Notes: generated by a model not told the origin, from the letters alone. A DNA stretch of 64,000 bases from Taxillus chinensis (GCA_023512835.1 CM042086.1:6363799-6427798), one strand, 5' to 3'; counted from the first letter of the stretch, positions 1 to 10,734 are shown. Made by a program: numbers and translations.

Positions 1-312
1 CAAGATTGGCATTGCATCTGACCATAAATAACACCGACGAGTAGAGGCAAACTGACTTACAAATTCTTGCCAGTGCTACATACCACCTTATTATATCTTA
101 CAATATATGAAATAACAATAGAGGCAAACTGACTTACAACTGCTAAATAAGCTGACCCATAGGCGCGCTGTTGCAAAGACGAGTAGGATACATATAGCAC
201 ACACGAAATATATAAAACACACACAAAAATTACATATTGATATAGATTTGCAGTTGTAAAGGCATGCATCAAAAAGCGCGCGAAATGGCAGACGACGACG
301 TCGATTATTTAT
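1..312 (-). repeat. B3-gene 3' flanking module, copy 1
   Basis: AT-rich sequence directly downstream of B3 copy 1. The same block (an oxidised series of landmarks: a run ending in aaatatataaaacacac, a gcatgcat box, and a short aaaagcgcgcgaaatgg segment) recurs downstream of the B3 copies at 33.6, 37.2, 42.2 and 44.4 kb. It marks the duplicated unit and probably contains the 3' UTR. No gene of its own is visible. Confidence 0.6.
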
Positions 313-669
313 TTAAATATGGAAGTTGCGGAAGAGGACGGATAAGACGAAGCGGCGGTTGAAAGTGTCCCAATGCAACCCAATCTGGTCGCCAGCTTTG
401 AGCTCCCTCCTCTGCACGAACTCCACCGACCAATTGTTACTGGGGACGTAACTCTCGTTCCCCTGCCACCTCTTGAAGGTCGTGCAGTGAAGCGTCGCCG
501 TATCGCGATCGTACACCAGCACTCGATTTCCCTCACCGTCCAGAACCCGGGCCTTGTCCTCCTCGCTCCATTGGCACAGAATCTGGGACTCCACCTCTTC
601 CTTCTTCAGCATCAGCCTGCACAGACCGTTTACGTCGGTCTCCGTCAGCTCCTTCGTGACCGACATCAT
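313..669 (-). CDS. B3 domain-containing protein (At2g33720-like), copy 1
   Basis: A 118-residue protein that is essentially one plant B3 DNA-binding domain. The order of motifs is MMSVTKELTETDV, LCRLMLKK, a VLVYDRDTATLH strand, FKRW, the NNWSVEFVQRR block and LKAGDQIGLHWDT, ending in VLSVLFRNFHI. These match the single-domain B3 family typified by Arabidopsis At2g33720/At4g02870; such proteins are presumed nuclear DNA-binding factors, but their targets are mostly unknown. The MM start fits because the other copies also begin MMSVTKE or MSVTKE. A CTATAAAG box lies about 70 bases upstream. The frame is intact and no intron is needed. It is one of eight related copies in the window. The family call is firm; expression and function are not shown. 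Confidence 0.8.
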   Translation of the reverse strand: MMSVTKELTETDVNGLCRLMLKKEEVESQILCQWSEEDKARVLDGEGNRVLVYDRDTATLHCTTFKRWQGNESYVPSNNWSVEFVQRRELKAGDQIGLHWDTFNRRFVLSVLFRNFHI

Positions 670-736
670 CCTGAGTCAGGCGCGGCCTGCAGGGTTAATT
701 GCCCAGCTTTGGGAGCGAGTAATTGGGCTGTGCTAG

Positions 737-744
737 CTTTATAG
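737..744 (-). promoter_or_regulatory. TATA box of B3 copy 1
   Basis: CTATAAAG on the minus strand, about 70 bases above the start codon. The same box at nearly the same distance is found upstream of the B3 copies at 11.3, 37.2 and 44.4 kb, next to a shared cccagctttgggagcgag segment. Confidence 0.5.
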
Positions 745-1264
745 CAATCTGTTTGTGTTTGGTCAATCATCCGTTCACAAACAAACAGGTTTTCAGTATT
801 TTGATAGCAACCTTTTTTTTATATAAAAAAAACTATTTTAAGAAAGGTAAATATAAATACTGTAACCCCAAAAAAAGATAAATATAAATACTGTAGTCGT
901 AGCGATGCTGCGATTAGAATATTTATTTGCTAAGTCATGCCGGTCATTGTCATATAAAATATAAATTTCATGTGCGTTTACAACTCGGTAATTGTATTGT
1001 ACAATACATTAAAATTATATTATTTCGATAATTTTTTAAAAAACTGCATACCAAAATAACGTAATTTAAAGAATATCAAAAGTTTTAGTTTTAATGGACT
1101 CTACAACAAGCACAGGATCCCCATTCAAATTTCATTTTAAGTTTTGTATTTATATTTAATATTTTTAAATATTAAAAGAAAATAAAACCTTTTAAAAGGC
1201 CTAAAAAGGGTTTTTTTTGACAATAAAATCCAGGCCATTTTAGGGGTTTTATTGTCTTTTAATA

Positions 1265-1330
1265 TTGTGGACTAATCCCCACCGGCCTCCTATTATATAA
1301 AGCACACCACTCCACCTGCTCCCAAAAGGT
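1265..1330 (+). promoter_or_regulatory. Orphan inverted copy of the B3 promoter module
   Basis: On the plus strand this carries attatataaagcacaccac followed by tccacctgctcccaaaag. This is the reverse complement of the TATA region above B3 copies 5 and 7 (about 34.19-34.26 and 42.78-42.85 kb), including the nearby 'gtggactaatccccaccgg' segment. No B3 coding sequence follows on the plus strand, so the promoter copy is detached from any gene. Confidence 0.55.
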
Positions 1331-1720
1331 AGCCGCCAAGATAGGAAACGGATCCCTCAGAGCCGACTACCGAGAGTACACTGGAAAAGGGATTTGCTTT
1401 TTTTAATATCTATTGCACAGTATAGGGAATGACTCGGACACGTGGCAATCACTGATTGCAGTGACGGAACGAGAATTAAGGGGGTTGGCCCCCCCTCACT
1501 TTTTTTAAAATTTTCTTTATTATATATATATATATAATAATAATAGTCATACGTCTGGCTCCCTCCCTCATATTCATATACTTTTAAAGCAAATAAGCAA
1601 AGCAGCGCCGCCGCCAGAGAGAGAGAGCGTAAGGTATCTCTTCGGGTTAAGAGATCAGATGAAACAAGAGAAAACACTGGAACAAGGAAAGGACAAAACA
1701 CTGGAACAAGGAAAACACTG
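1331..1720. other. Intergenic, with a short AT microsatellite
   Basis: No gene supported. It has a TA tract near 1521-1535. The stretch from about 1650, which includes gatcagatgaaacaagag, is repeated near 4508 beside the endonuclease V fragment, so the end of this region belongs to a small local duplication. Confidence 0.4.
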
Positions 1721-2255
1721 AGGGTGATCAAAAGTCGAACCGAACTAAACCGTTAGATCGAGAAAAACTGATTTTAAAATTTATATTAATTTATTTGATT
1801 TTTATTTTAAGAGAACCGATGTTATTTGTTCGATTCACGATTTGAGGTTTGATTAATCGAACCGACCGAATAAATGTTACCACTTTGATACATCGATACT
1901 TTTCGCTTTCAATTTCATGCATCCTTTAGTTTGTGCTTTCTCAAGTAGAAAAGCCAAAGGTTTAACATTCTCACTTCTCAATTCTACATATCTCTATCGA
2001 ATCTACTCGTAAAGTCGTAAACTTAGCCAATTGGTGATGATGTTTAAGAATTAAAATGAATGTATTTTTTTATTTATGTTAAAATTCATAAATTGATTCA
2101 AACCGATGAACCGAACCAATTTTTATGCACCGAAACCGAACCAAGATTGATGGTTTTTAACATTTATTGGTAGGTTTTGGTTTGAATTTTTTCCAAACCG
2201 AATGTTATTGGTTTGGTTTAAAAATTATATATAAATCGACCGAACCGACCGATGC
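1721..2255. mobile_element. 535-bp non-autonomous DNA element (hAT-like 8-bp TSD)
   Basis: The segment is rich in AACCGAACCGA motifs, a common dispersed plant repeat. It is bounded by an 8-bp direct repeat AAACACTG at 1713-1720 and 2256-2263. The paralogous sequence at 4508-4660 carries the same flanks with a single AAACACTG (4569-4576) and no insert. That empty site supports a real insertion. An 8-bp TSD is typical of hAT elements. Terminal inverted repeats are not clear (one end starts AGGGTGATCA), so the class is an inference. Confidence 0.6.
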
Positions 2256-2263
2256 AAACACTG

Positions 2264-2345
2264 CACTAATAATATAATTTTAATTGATTTAAAAATAAAA
2301 TTTATGGCATTTATGCTTACTTTTCAATTCAATTATTTTATTAAT
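2264..2345. repeat. Short duplicated segment (matches 4577-4660)
   Basis: An AT-rich stretch with the landmark taaaatttatggcatt is present here and at 4577-4660. With the flanks of the 535-bp element it shows a local duplication that predates the insertion. Confidence 0.55.
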
Positions 2346-2403
2346 TGTGCTGCTATTATGCACTGCGAGAACAAATACTCTATAGGACTATCAATCAAAA
2401 TAC

Positions 2404-3960
2404 CTTCAACCTTCTGCAATAAGACCCTGTGCAAGAACGACTGATGTTGTTGAACCATCCCCAGCCAAGTCATTCGTCTTTGCAGCAGCCTGTCTGACCA
2501 GCTTAGCACCAATGTCCTCAACTGGGTCTGCCAACTCAACCTATAAGGCCAAAGTATTCCTTCTGATCAGCAATATGGTTACATTAAAACTAGTCAATTA
2601 TCACCATGAATATAAGCATGATTCGTGTCTGACATGAAGAACATAGTATAATGAAGAAGAAGAAGAAGAAAAAAACATAACCAAAATAAACACCTATGTA
2701 TCATAATTCATAGGGTTGTTCGCATTAGAATTAGATTGTAACAGATGTATACTGTTGAACTTTCAATTGGCTTGTAACTTTTTCAAGAACGACAAATATT
2801 GCAAACCTACATAAACCACGGGCCCAATCTCATATAAATTCTTGAATCTAGGGCCCGTTTTATATGCGATTCATAAAGCGTGTATTGCAATCCATATTTT
2901 TGATAACATCAGCGTGCTGTGCCGTGTACCTCTTTGGCAACAGTCACACCATCATTGACAATTCTTGGAGATCCATACTTGCTCTCCAGAACAACGTTCC
3001 TGCCTTTTGGGCCAAGAGTGAATCCCACTAAATCTGCGAGCTTGTTCACGCCAATCTAAGAGCACAGAAACAAAAGTAATAAGAAAAGCGAAAAAAAAGG
3101 AAAATGGCAGCATGGGCCCACAATCACATGAAAACTCACCTGAAGCTTCTTAACAGCTGATCCGTCCTTGTTAAAGTGCAGATCCTTGGCCGTGGCACAA
3201 ATTTTGGAAGAACGGTACCTGCCTGAGGTTACAATCTGGCGCCTGCAGAGGGAGGTTGAAGAAATGGAAGCAAAAGAAGACAACCTCTTCGACGAAGAGG
3301 CCAGTTTCTTATCCATACCATGGTTGTTGCTAGAAGCAGCCAATAAACCAATTGAAGACATTGCAGTGAAAGTAGACGCCATCTATTTTCCTTGCGAATA
3401 TAAAAAACAATCGACAAATGGATCAGTGAGCAAACATGCTATGGAAAATTTACAAACTTCAACTCATGAAAGCTCACTTCACGGTTTTTTTTTCCTCCCC
3501 ACATAGGAGAACGAAATATTTCTCGGGAAACATGCAGAAAATATCAAATCAAAAGCCCTTCTAAAGCTCATTTCATGCCAACTTGGATGCTTTGCTTTTT
3601 AAAGGGTGAAAAAAAATCCAGAAACATACAGAAATTATCAACCCACATTAACAGACTAAGTAATGATGAACAGGAGTACGATGGATAACAGAAATTATCA
3701 ACCCATAGACAGGCAGTTAAACCCAATTTCAATTTCACGTCAATTTGTTTCCTGTTTTTCCCACCGAGATAACGAAATTTTCTCGGGAAACAAACAGAAA
3801 ACAAATCGAACAGAGACGAATCGCAAAGGTCAGAGCGAGAGGAAGAAATAGAGAGCTCACCAGATAAATGACGGCCGGGCGGGGCGAAGAAGAGACTGCG
3901 AGGGAGGGGTAGGTAGTTGGCCGACAATGAGTGGGGATGGGAGGGACTGTTACTAACAAA
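2404..3960 (-). pseudogene. CPN60B: CPN60B copy A: 5' UTR and exons 1-3, truncated and frameshifted
   Basis: The N-terminal part of chloroplast chaperonin-60 beta, the GroEL-like subunit that folds RuBisCO large subunit. Exon 1 is 3140-3382: it starts [12 protein letters not shown], has a Ser/Arg-rich transit peptide and ends [15 protein letters not shown] at a GTGAGT donor. Exon 2 is 2940-3055 and contains the chaperonin motif [18 protein letters not shown]. Exon 3 is 2404-2540 and contains the nucleotide-binding [10 protein letters not shown] non-coding 5' UTR exon (about 3861-3950) is joined through an intron ending in ttcgcaag just before the ATG. Exon 3 has lost one base near its end (AEG then TGA, where copy F reads AEGVK), and all later exons are missing: sequence beyond about 2345 is unrelated repeat. 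It is therefore a broken copy, although exons 1 and 2 look intact and are the only complete exon 1 in the window. Confidence 0.85.
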
Positions 3961-3989
3961 TTACAAAAGAAGGAAAAGAATTATAGAAC

Positions 3990-4472
3990 CTCTCTGAAGG
4001 CAAGAAATCCAGGCACATATGGGACCGGGAGATTGGCAATAGCATAATCCTCATAGACAACCTCAAAAGTATGAATATCCAAAACAACAAGACCAGCACA
4101 AGCAACGTACGGATGGAGTATCCCGAGAATAACTCACATCAACGCCACCAACATAATTCAAATCCTCTTCTGTTCCTCCCCTCATGGGAGTGGTCATCGG
4201 CAATTGCCAAGTGAAATCATCTTTGACATTTAATCTTTGTCGCAGTGAATCTCGAACCCTAAAGAAGGTTCATTTCCAGTTCACAGTTTGAAGAATGTGC
4301 AAGATGCAGTTGAGAAAAAAACATAACTTAGAAACTGAATAATAACGCTTTGCAACAATAATTTGCAAATGATTTCGTACGCAGTTAACTTTTTCTCCAG
4401 CTCTTCAGTAGATCCAGAAGCCTCTGATGCATCATCCCCAGTTTCGAGTATCATATCTGATGCAGCTATCAT
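3990..4472 (-). pseudogene. Endonuclease V family gene fragment
   Basis: The main exon (3990-4258) reads DSLRQRLNVKDDFTWQLP, then NYVGGVDVSYS, then, after a frame change, a stretch with VVYEDYAIANL and PVPYVPGFLAFRE. This is the conserved core of plant endonuclease V (At4g31150-like; cleaves near deaminated adenine in nucleic acids), including VGGVD with the metal-binding Asp and the YVPGFLAFRE block. Exon ends look real: a tttag acceptor and a GAG/gttcta donor. About four extra bases after DTPS shift the frame. A possible upstream exon (about 4390-4472, MIAASDMILETGDDASEAS) is less certain. Later exons are absent; the fragment stops near 3965 against the 5' UTR end of CPN60B copy A. A partial, broken copy. 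Confidence 0.7.
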
Positions 4473-4576
4473 TACAAACCCTACGTCAGTACATTAGAAT
4501 ATGTAAGATCAGATGAAACAAGAGAAAACACTGGAACGAGGGATGGACAAAGCAACGAATCAAAGAGGAAACACTG

Positions 4577-5340
4577 CACACATAATATAATTTTAATCGA
4601 TTTTAAAATAAAATTTATGGCATTAATTCTTACTTTTCAATTCAATTATTTTATTAAGTTAGTGAAATTTGCCGATTTTTTTCAAACATATGATGAACTG
4701 TCAGTCTGTGAAAAATATGTGTGGTGCACTACTGCACTTGGTGCTTACAGTGGCAAATACATTACTTTTCACAGCACCATGCTCGTTGAGTCATTTCTTC
4801 AAACACGTGGTATGTATGCATGCATGTTAAGGATGCAGTTTTGATGTAACCAAGAAAAAAAATACAACACACTCGTCAATGTTTAGATACTATACAAATT
4901 GTGGGGATCATTGGCGATTCATCAAAATCGCATTGGAACCAAAATGCATGCATAGATATAGTCAGTAGTTACCAAAACGAGAATAGCGAGTAGCAGGAGG
5001 TTTGGGATCTAAAATGGTGAAAACATTTGCCGCTTAGGAATCAGCGAAATGCCGGCGTCAGAAACACAGGGAGAGGCAAACAGTGACGTCGGCGGAGGCC
5101 GGCAACAAAGCGGCAGCGGTCGGGGGGATTTGTCGATGAAGAAACGAACAGGAATAGGAATGTAACATCAACGCTGAACTGAATTCATATTTTTGTGTGG
5201 GTGTAAAGTAATGAAAAATGAGAATATTAGAGTAGTTGTCTTAATTAATTAATTTCGACACTCAAAAATACACGATTTTTGTCATGTATTGGTTTCCATT
5301 AATTCAAGATCACTTGGAAGATATTGATTTCCATTAACTC
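4577..5340. other. Intergenic; duplicated flank and GC-rich patch
   Basis: 4577-4660 matches 2264-2345. A GC-rich patch at about 5045-5140 could be the relic of a first exon but I recognise no product. 5174-5260 (gaattcatatttttgtgtgggtg) recurs near 10790 and 9770, marking the repeated B3-flank module. Confidence 0.35.
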
Positions 5341-5348
5341 ATTTGTTG

Positions 5349-5351
<3 letters not shown>

Positions 5352-5393
<42 letters not shown>
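5352..5393. repeat. (GA)n microsatellite
   Basis: About 42 bases of uninterrupted GA dinucleotides, followed by an imperfect purine-rich tail to about 5413. Reading frames through it (Arg-Glu repeats) are artefacts. Confidence 0.9.
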
Positions 5394-5396
<3 letters not shown>

Positions 5397-5640
5397 AGAG
5401 AGAGGGAGGGAGGTCGTACATGCCCACCCCGGCCCATTTGTGCATGCGCACATGCGATTATGGGAACCAGAATAAAAAAACCAAAACAAGACAGGACCAA
5501 GCGTGTGGCGTCGACCGAGGCTGTTTTTCGTATTTAAAATAAAAAAACTTGAGCGCTGAGTTGGCGTTTGTTTTAAACTTTGTTTTTTTCTCACTTTGTT
5601 TTTTCCTCTCTACCTGTTCCTCTCCTCCCCCAGTGCTGTT

Positions 5641-5912
5641 GCCGCTGCACGACCCCCACTCCCTGCATCCTCTTGCTGCTGCGAGATCTCTCCTGCCGCT
5701 GCAAGATCTCCCTGCCGTTGTATGATCTACCCTGCGGCTACTCGATCTCCCGCTGTTTCGCGATATCCCCGCCGCTGCTCAATCTCTCCCCCTGCCACTT
5801 CGTGATCTACCCCACGGCTGCTCGATCTCTCCCTGCCGTTGCGCGATATACCCTGCCGCTGCTCAATCTCCTCCTGCTGCTGCGCGATCCACCCCGCGGC
5901 TGCCCGTTCTCT
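5641..5912. repeat. Degenerate minisatellite, ~20-27 bp units
   Basis: About ten imperfect units built on CTGCCGCTGCnCGATCTnC. The GC content differs sharply from the AT-rich flanks. The 161-codon plus frame through it (5580-6065) is Cys/Leu/Pro-rich repeat translation with no homology that I can recognise, so it is not called as a gene. Confidence 0.6.
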
Positions 5913-5974
5913 TCTCTCCGCCGCACCCACCCGCTGCGACACCCACTTCCGGTGTCTACAAATATGAAATACGA

Positions 5975-6297
5975 TTTTTTAAACTTTATCGAGAATAACC
6001 CCAAACAACAACATATGTTTTTAATTTGCCGTAAAACAATTTTCAAATATAATTTCTTAAAATAATTTTAAAAAACTATATATGTGAGATACCAAGAAAT
6101 TAACACCGAAACGAAGTAACAAATTGCTACCACCATCCAATAACAATAATCCGGCCCTCCTATTTATTTTATTTTTAAATACATTTTAAGAAAAACAAAA
6201 ACCATATTCTCGAACAAACAAGACAACACACATCATCAAGGCAAGGCAACAAATTAAAAAGCGCGCGAAATGGCAGAGTACGACGTCGATTACTTAT
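5975..6297 (-). repeat. B3-gene 3' flanking module, copy 2
   Basis: AT-rich sequence with landmarks shared with the other B3 downstream regions (aattaacaccgaaac, caataacaataatccgg, gcgcgcgaaatggc). It ends at the broken B3 copy 2. Confidence 0.5.
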
Positions 6298-6697
6298 TTA
6301 AAGGAAGTTGCCGAGGAGGACGGAGAAGACGAAGCGGCGGTTGGAAGTGTCCCAATGCAGCCCAATCTCGTCGCCCCTCCTCTTCACGAACTCCTTCGAC
6401 CAATTGTTATCGAGGACGTAACTCATGCTGCTCCTCCACCTCTCGAAGGTCATGCCGTGAGGCGACGCCGAATCCCGATCGTACACCAGCACTCGATGTC
6501 ACTCACCGTCCAGAAACCCGGCCTTCTCCTCCTCGCTCCAGTGGCACAGAATCTGAGACTCCACCACTTCCTTCCTCAGCATCAGCCTGCACATATTATT
6601 GTTCACATCGCTCCAGCACCTTCCTCACCGACATCATTCCAAAGGGAATGAGGTCGTCAGTCTCACGGAGATTAGACACGACATTAAAGGAACTCAT
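6298..6697 (-). pseudogene. B3 domain protein copy 2, broken
   Basis: The N-terminus MSSFNVVSNLRETDDLIPF and MMSVRKVLERC are recognisable, followed by CRLMLRKEVVESQILCHW and a C-terminal half with FERW, NNWSKEFVKRR and DEIGLHWDTSNRRFVFSVL. Two lesions are visible: a frame change after VLERC, where copy 3 reads VLEKSDVN, and a TGA where the other copies read GEGHRVLVYD. Residues between KRR and GDEIG are also shortened. It aligns with the other copies over its whole length, so it decayed after duplication. Confidence 0.75.
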
Positions 6698-7340
6698 CTT
6701 TGGTACCACTGAGTCAGACGCAGCCTGCAGGTTTAATATATAGCCCTGCTCTGGAGCGAGTATTAGGACTGTGCATAACTGCATATTTTATCGTTATAGC
6801 GCTCAACGTAGCACTTAAATTTTTTGCTAGCTGGTGGCTAGATTTCATATACACGAAAAACAACGATGCATCGTTAAATAAATGATAAGGACTAAATTGC
6901 CATGCATGGGTGACAATTTTGCCCACGACCCGCACCTACTGTTCCAAATTTGTTTTGTCCCGGCATGCCATTGGGTTTGAGTCTTACTCGCCCCGCTTTG
7001 ATATTTTTAAATAAAATTAAATTTAAAAAAATCTATTCGACCCAACCTAAAGTTTTCAAATTGACATAATTGGTTCGCCTATAAAATTTTAAATCGAATT
7101 GGGATTAGACACAATCCAAACCCGATCCAATCCATTGTTATGGTATAAAATAAAAAAGACTAAAAGACCATTGGTATAAATTAAAAAATAAAAGACTAAA
7201 TGCATTTTAACCCATTAGCTATTATAAAAGTTATATCAAAAAATGACTGAAATTACTCTCATTATGTAAATCATTAGCAAAATCAAAAGAAAAAGGCAAA
7301 AATAGCTTGTGTTGTTGCTTTAGCTGATTCTAGCAGGTCA
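6698..7340. other. Intergenic, dispersed-repeat remnants
   Basis: Contains the 5' module of B3 copy 2 up to about 6760 and then a remnant of a dispersed repeat (gtcttactcgccccgc, gatatttttaaa) that is also present near 20.83 and 22.35 kb. No gene visible. Confidence 0.35.
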
Positions 7341-7344
7341 GCAA

Positions 7345-7718
7345 ATGAGACTAAATTACATCTGGTCCTTGTCCTCCTCCCCCCCCCCAGCAGCTCTCTC
7401 GTTGCCCAATTCTAGGAGGTGGCGTGTGGGATGGGCCAACAGGGCCGCGTCGAGGGACCACGGAGCTCGCAGGGGAGCTGGATCGATGAAGGAGGAGCGG
7501 GCGGGAGGTGGCACGCGGGAGAGAGGTGCACCAGTAGGGGGCCATGCCAAAGCTGGCAGCGGCAGGGAGGAGGAGCCTCAACGTTCAGTCGCGCCAGAGA
7601 TAATGCCAATGCCAAAAGTCGCCAGGAACATGCAAAAGGAGAGAAGAGAGGGAGAAGGGGAAGAGGAAGAGAGAGGGAAGGAGGAGGTCTGGCGGCCGCC
7701 ATAGGTTTCTTCGATTAG
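7345..7718. other. GC-rich patch without a supported gene
   Basis: A purine/pyrimidine-skewed GC-rich patch is open on several frames of both strands because it is rich in GGA and CTC triplets. No domain, splice site or conserved frame is recognisable. It may be a captured piece of 5' UTR or exon. Confidence 0.3.
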
Positions 7719-7887
7719 AAATTTGAGATTTTTGATTTTGGGAGGATATGGTAATTGAGAAAAAATAAAAGTTAAGCAAAAATATAACTAATATATCATT
7801 AAAGTAATATTAGCTTATAATGGTATTGGAGAAAATTAAAATTAACTTTAATTATTGTGATATGGTTAGAGATGGTGTATTGATAGG

Positions 7888-8695
7888 GCTGTAAACAAAT
7901 CAAACGTTCACGAACAAATTGGCGTTTGGCTCGATAAAAGATCGTTTATGTTCGTTCGTTTAAAAAAGGTTATGTTCGCGAACAATCTTTTTTTTTTGTC
8001 GTAAACATAAATGAACGAACACGAACAAGGCTATGTTCGGCTAGTTTATATTCATGAACATGTGTTCGTGAACAATGTTCGTAAACATATATTTGTTAAC
8101 ATGTGTTTGCGAATAATGTTTGAGAACATTAATAATTAATTCATGAACAGGATATTCACGAATAGTATTTCACGAACAATGTTTGGAAACATTAATAATT
8201 AATTCATGAACAAATATTCATGTATAATATTTCATGAATAAATGTTAATAAATAGTTAAATAAATGAACATACAATTGAGTAAACGAAAAAACAAACGAG
8301 TATATTTGTTTATAATTTTGAATCATTAGTATTTTAGTTTACAAACAATTAAACAAATGTACAACCTCTTGAGTTTGCGAATAAATGAATGAACGAACTA
8401 ATTTGTTTATAAATTTTAAATAATTAGCTATTTTAGTTCATGAATAATTAAATGAGCGAACATTTTAAGTTTGTAAACAAAGTAAAAATGTAATGTTCAT
8501 GAACAAGTATATTAGTGTATTCATAAACATTGTTTGCAAGCTTTCGTGAACATTAACGAATTATTCACAAACATCAATAAACAACACATGAACACGATGA
8601 TTTAGTGTTCGTGTTCAATTTCAAGTCATTAAGAAATAGTACTAAATCAAGTTCGAATACCTTACTGCCGCTCGCCTCGTTTACAACCTTAATAT
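7888..8695. mobile_element. GTTCG-palindrome-rich TIR-like element
   Basis: About 800 bases filled with overlapping short palindromes such as TTCATGAA, GTTCGTGAAC and AACATGTT. The ends are near-inverted: GGGCTGTAAAC at the left and, on the other strand, AAGGTTGTAAAC at the right. No coding frame is present. It resembles a family of non-autonomous plant repeats that begin GGGCTGTAAAC. The target-site duplication is unclear, so the superfamily is not assigned. Confidence 0.45.
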
Positions 8696-8719
8696 AGTTA
8701 TTTAAAAATATAAAGTATT

Positions 8720-8871
8720 CTCCATACCCACGCATGGTCGCCGTGTGCGGATTGAAGACCGCAGTGCTGCTCGTGCCGGCTGTTTATTGGCCTATTCTAT
8801 AAACAGCACACACGAGTACAGGCCAGTTACCGCGGTCTTCAATGGTGACCTTGGGTTGGGTGGGTATGTAG
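8720..8871. mobile_element. ~150-bp foldback MITE
   Basis: The two halves are imperfect inverted repeats. Outer ends are CTnCATACCCAC, and inner matches include a perfect ATTGAAGACCGC and CTCGTG...GCTGTTTAT around a short loop. The DNA could form a long hairpin. I see no convincing target-site duplication. Confidence 0.55.
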
Positions 8872-10261
8872 AAATGAGCCATAATTTTTAAACGAGGATG
8901 CATTAGTCCTCTTAATTTTATACCAATGGGTAGTAAGGTAATCTACACAGAGTGGTCTCACTGGTATGCTTTATATAGTAGGAGGCGGGTGGAGTGGTGC
9001 CGCTGAGTTAATCTACACAGCACCTGATACCATAGAAACTTCAACGGATTAAAAAATAGGCTTTGAGTTATCTGTTACTCGCGCAATATTTTATTGTTGT
9101 TTATTGTTAGAAAACAATTGTGCTTTAATAGATTGAAAACAACAGCACAACCATTGGGAGTACGTACTGGTAACAAACAATCATCGAGAAACTGTTTAAG
9201 AAGATTCTACTTTTTGCCGGTGTTAGGTACAATTTAAAAAATATTTTTTAATCAAGAAGACTTTTTAAGAATAATCCATTACCACTCCCAATGAAACTTT
9301 TTAATTTGTTGCCTTGCCAGCCTTGATGATGTATGTTGTCTTAATGTAGAGGAGAAGGGGGGATTAGTGTTGTCTTGCATTTCACGCGCTTTTTAATCTG
9401 TTGCATTGTTGCCTTGTTTGTTTGTGAATGTTTTTTTTTTAAAGTCATTTTTTGTTTTTGTTTTTAAAAAATTTATTTTAAAATAAAACAAAGAGAGATC
9501 GGATTAGTGTTATTGATACTCATACTATAGTGATAGCACTGGCACGAATTTGTTTGTTTCGGTGTTAATTCTTCGTACATAGTTTTTTTTTTTTTTTGTA
9601 AATTTTGGGATATGTACGGATACCAGTTTTTTTAATTAAAAGCTAAACTTCAATAGCTTTTGATTGTTTTTTGGTGTTTAATCATGTATTTTTAACTTTC
9701 GGGAAAACTCAAAATTAATTAATTAAGACAACTGCTTTAATATTTCCATTTTTCAATACTTTACACCCACACAAAAATATGAATGTTTAGCGAGAGGTAT
9801 ACCCCACACCTGTAGCTCATGACCGCATATTCCTATCCGGCGCGCTAAAATATATCTATCGTTGCTTTGACTATATCTATCGTTGTTTTGTGGAGGAGTC
9901 GCCCTCCCAAAATATTCCAATAAGATGAAATTAATTTAATAAACAATTATTAACCAATCAAAAATAGAGAAAAAATATTGTAAAATAACCTAAATAAGTA
10001 ATAAAAATATTTCAAATATATAATAAAGAATACTAAGGTAATAAAACACGTAGTAAAAAAGAAAACATATATATATGTTACAATTTTCCAAATTGAAGTA
10101 AAACTTAACCAATGGCATAAATTTATACCGGGGGGAAAAATAAGCAAAAATGATAAAATGTTTTTGAGTTTGATTAAAAATTGACTCATAAAACTTGGTT
10201 TGAGTAAAACTTATTTGGGTAAGCATATAATGCAACCACATAGGGCCGGGGAACTAACATC
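8872..10261. other. Intergenic, scrambled B3-flank pieces
   Basis: Contains a B3 promoter-like piece (tgctttatatagtaggaggc near 8968), 3'-flank pieces (9300-9560) and, at about 9690-9910, a segment also present at 47220-47400 (cgatcgttgttttgtggagg-type landmark). No gene supported; AT-rich frames at 9950-10241 are artefacts. Confidence 0.35.
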
Positions 10262-10500
10262 ATTTTGTCCTCCTGGCTCCAGTGTCCAGTGGCACAGAAT
10301 CTGAGACTCCACCACCTCCTTCCTCACCATCAGCCTGCACAGACTGTTCACATCGCTCTTCTCTAGCACCTTCCTCACTGACATCACCCCATGCAGCAGG
10401 AACATTGGACGAGGAGGAGGATGTTATTGATGATCTCCACCTCCACCGATGGCTACGAAGGGAGTGAGATGTTGTCAGTCTCACGGAGATTAGACATGAC
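10262..10500 (-). pseudogene. B3 domain protein copy 3, N-terminal fragment
   Basis: Reads the N-terminal region (SNLRETDN, then the Gly-rich GGGGDHQ followed by a stop codon), then GVMSVRKVLEKSDVNSLCRLM and KEVVESQILCHW. It ends abruptly at about 10262, so two thirds of the B3 domain are missing. The premature TAA in the linker and the truncation make it a pseudogene. Confidence 0.7.
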
Positions 10501-10708
10501 ATTAACACCATTATAGGTAACATGAACAGGTAATTAATGGTGTTGCTGTGTTTCTTATAGCGCCGCAAAGGCGTCAAGTAAATCAGAAACACCATTATTT
10601 TATCTGTTGCATGAGAACGATAAAAATAAATGATAATAATTTTTTTTTTTTTTTGAAATTCCCAGGTTCCTTTCTGTCCTAAGGAGGAGGTTAAAAAGTA
10701 GCACAAGC

Positions 10709-10734
10709 TATATATATATATATATATATATATA
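10709..10734. repeat. (TA)n microsatellite
   Basis: A 26-base TA tract within AT-rich intergenic DNA. Confidence 0.85.

Noticed and set aside
5324..5594. Arg-Glu and Ser-Leu repeat frames
   Set aside because: Generated by the GA microsatellite.
5580..6065. 161-codon plus-strand frame
   Set aside because: It is the translation of a degenerate GC-rich minisatellite running into AT-rich DNA.
7345..7718. Six overlapping frames of 64-119 codons
   Set aside because: Purine/pyrimidine-skewed low-complexity DNA; no motif on either strand.
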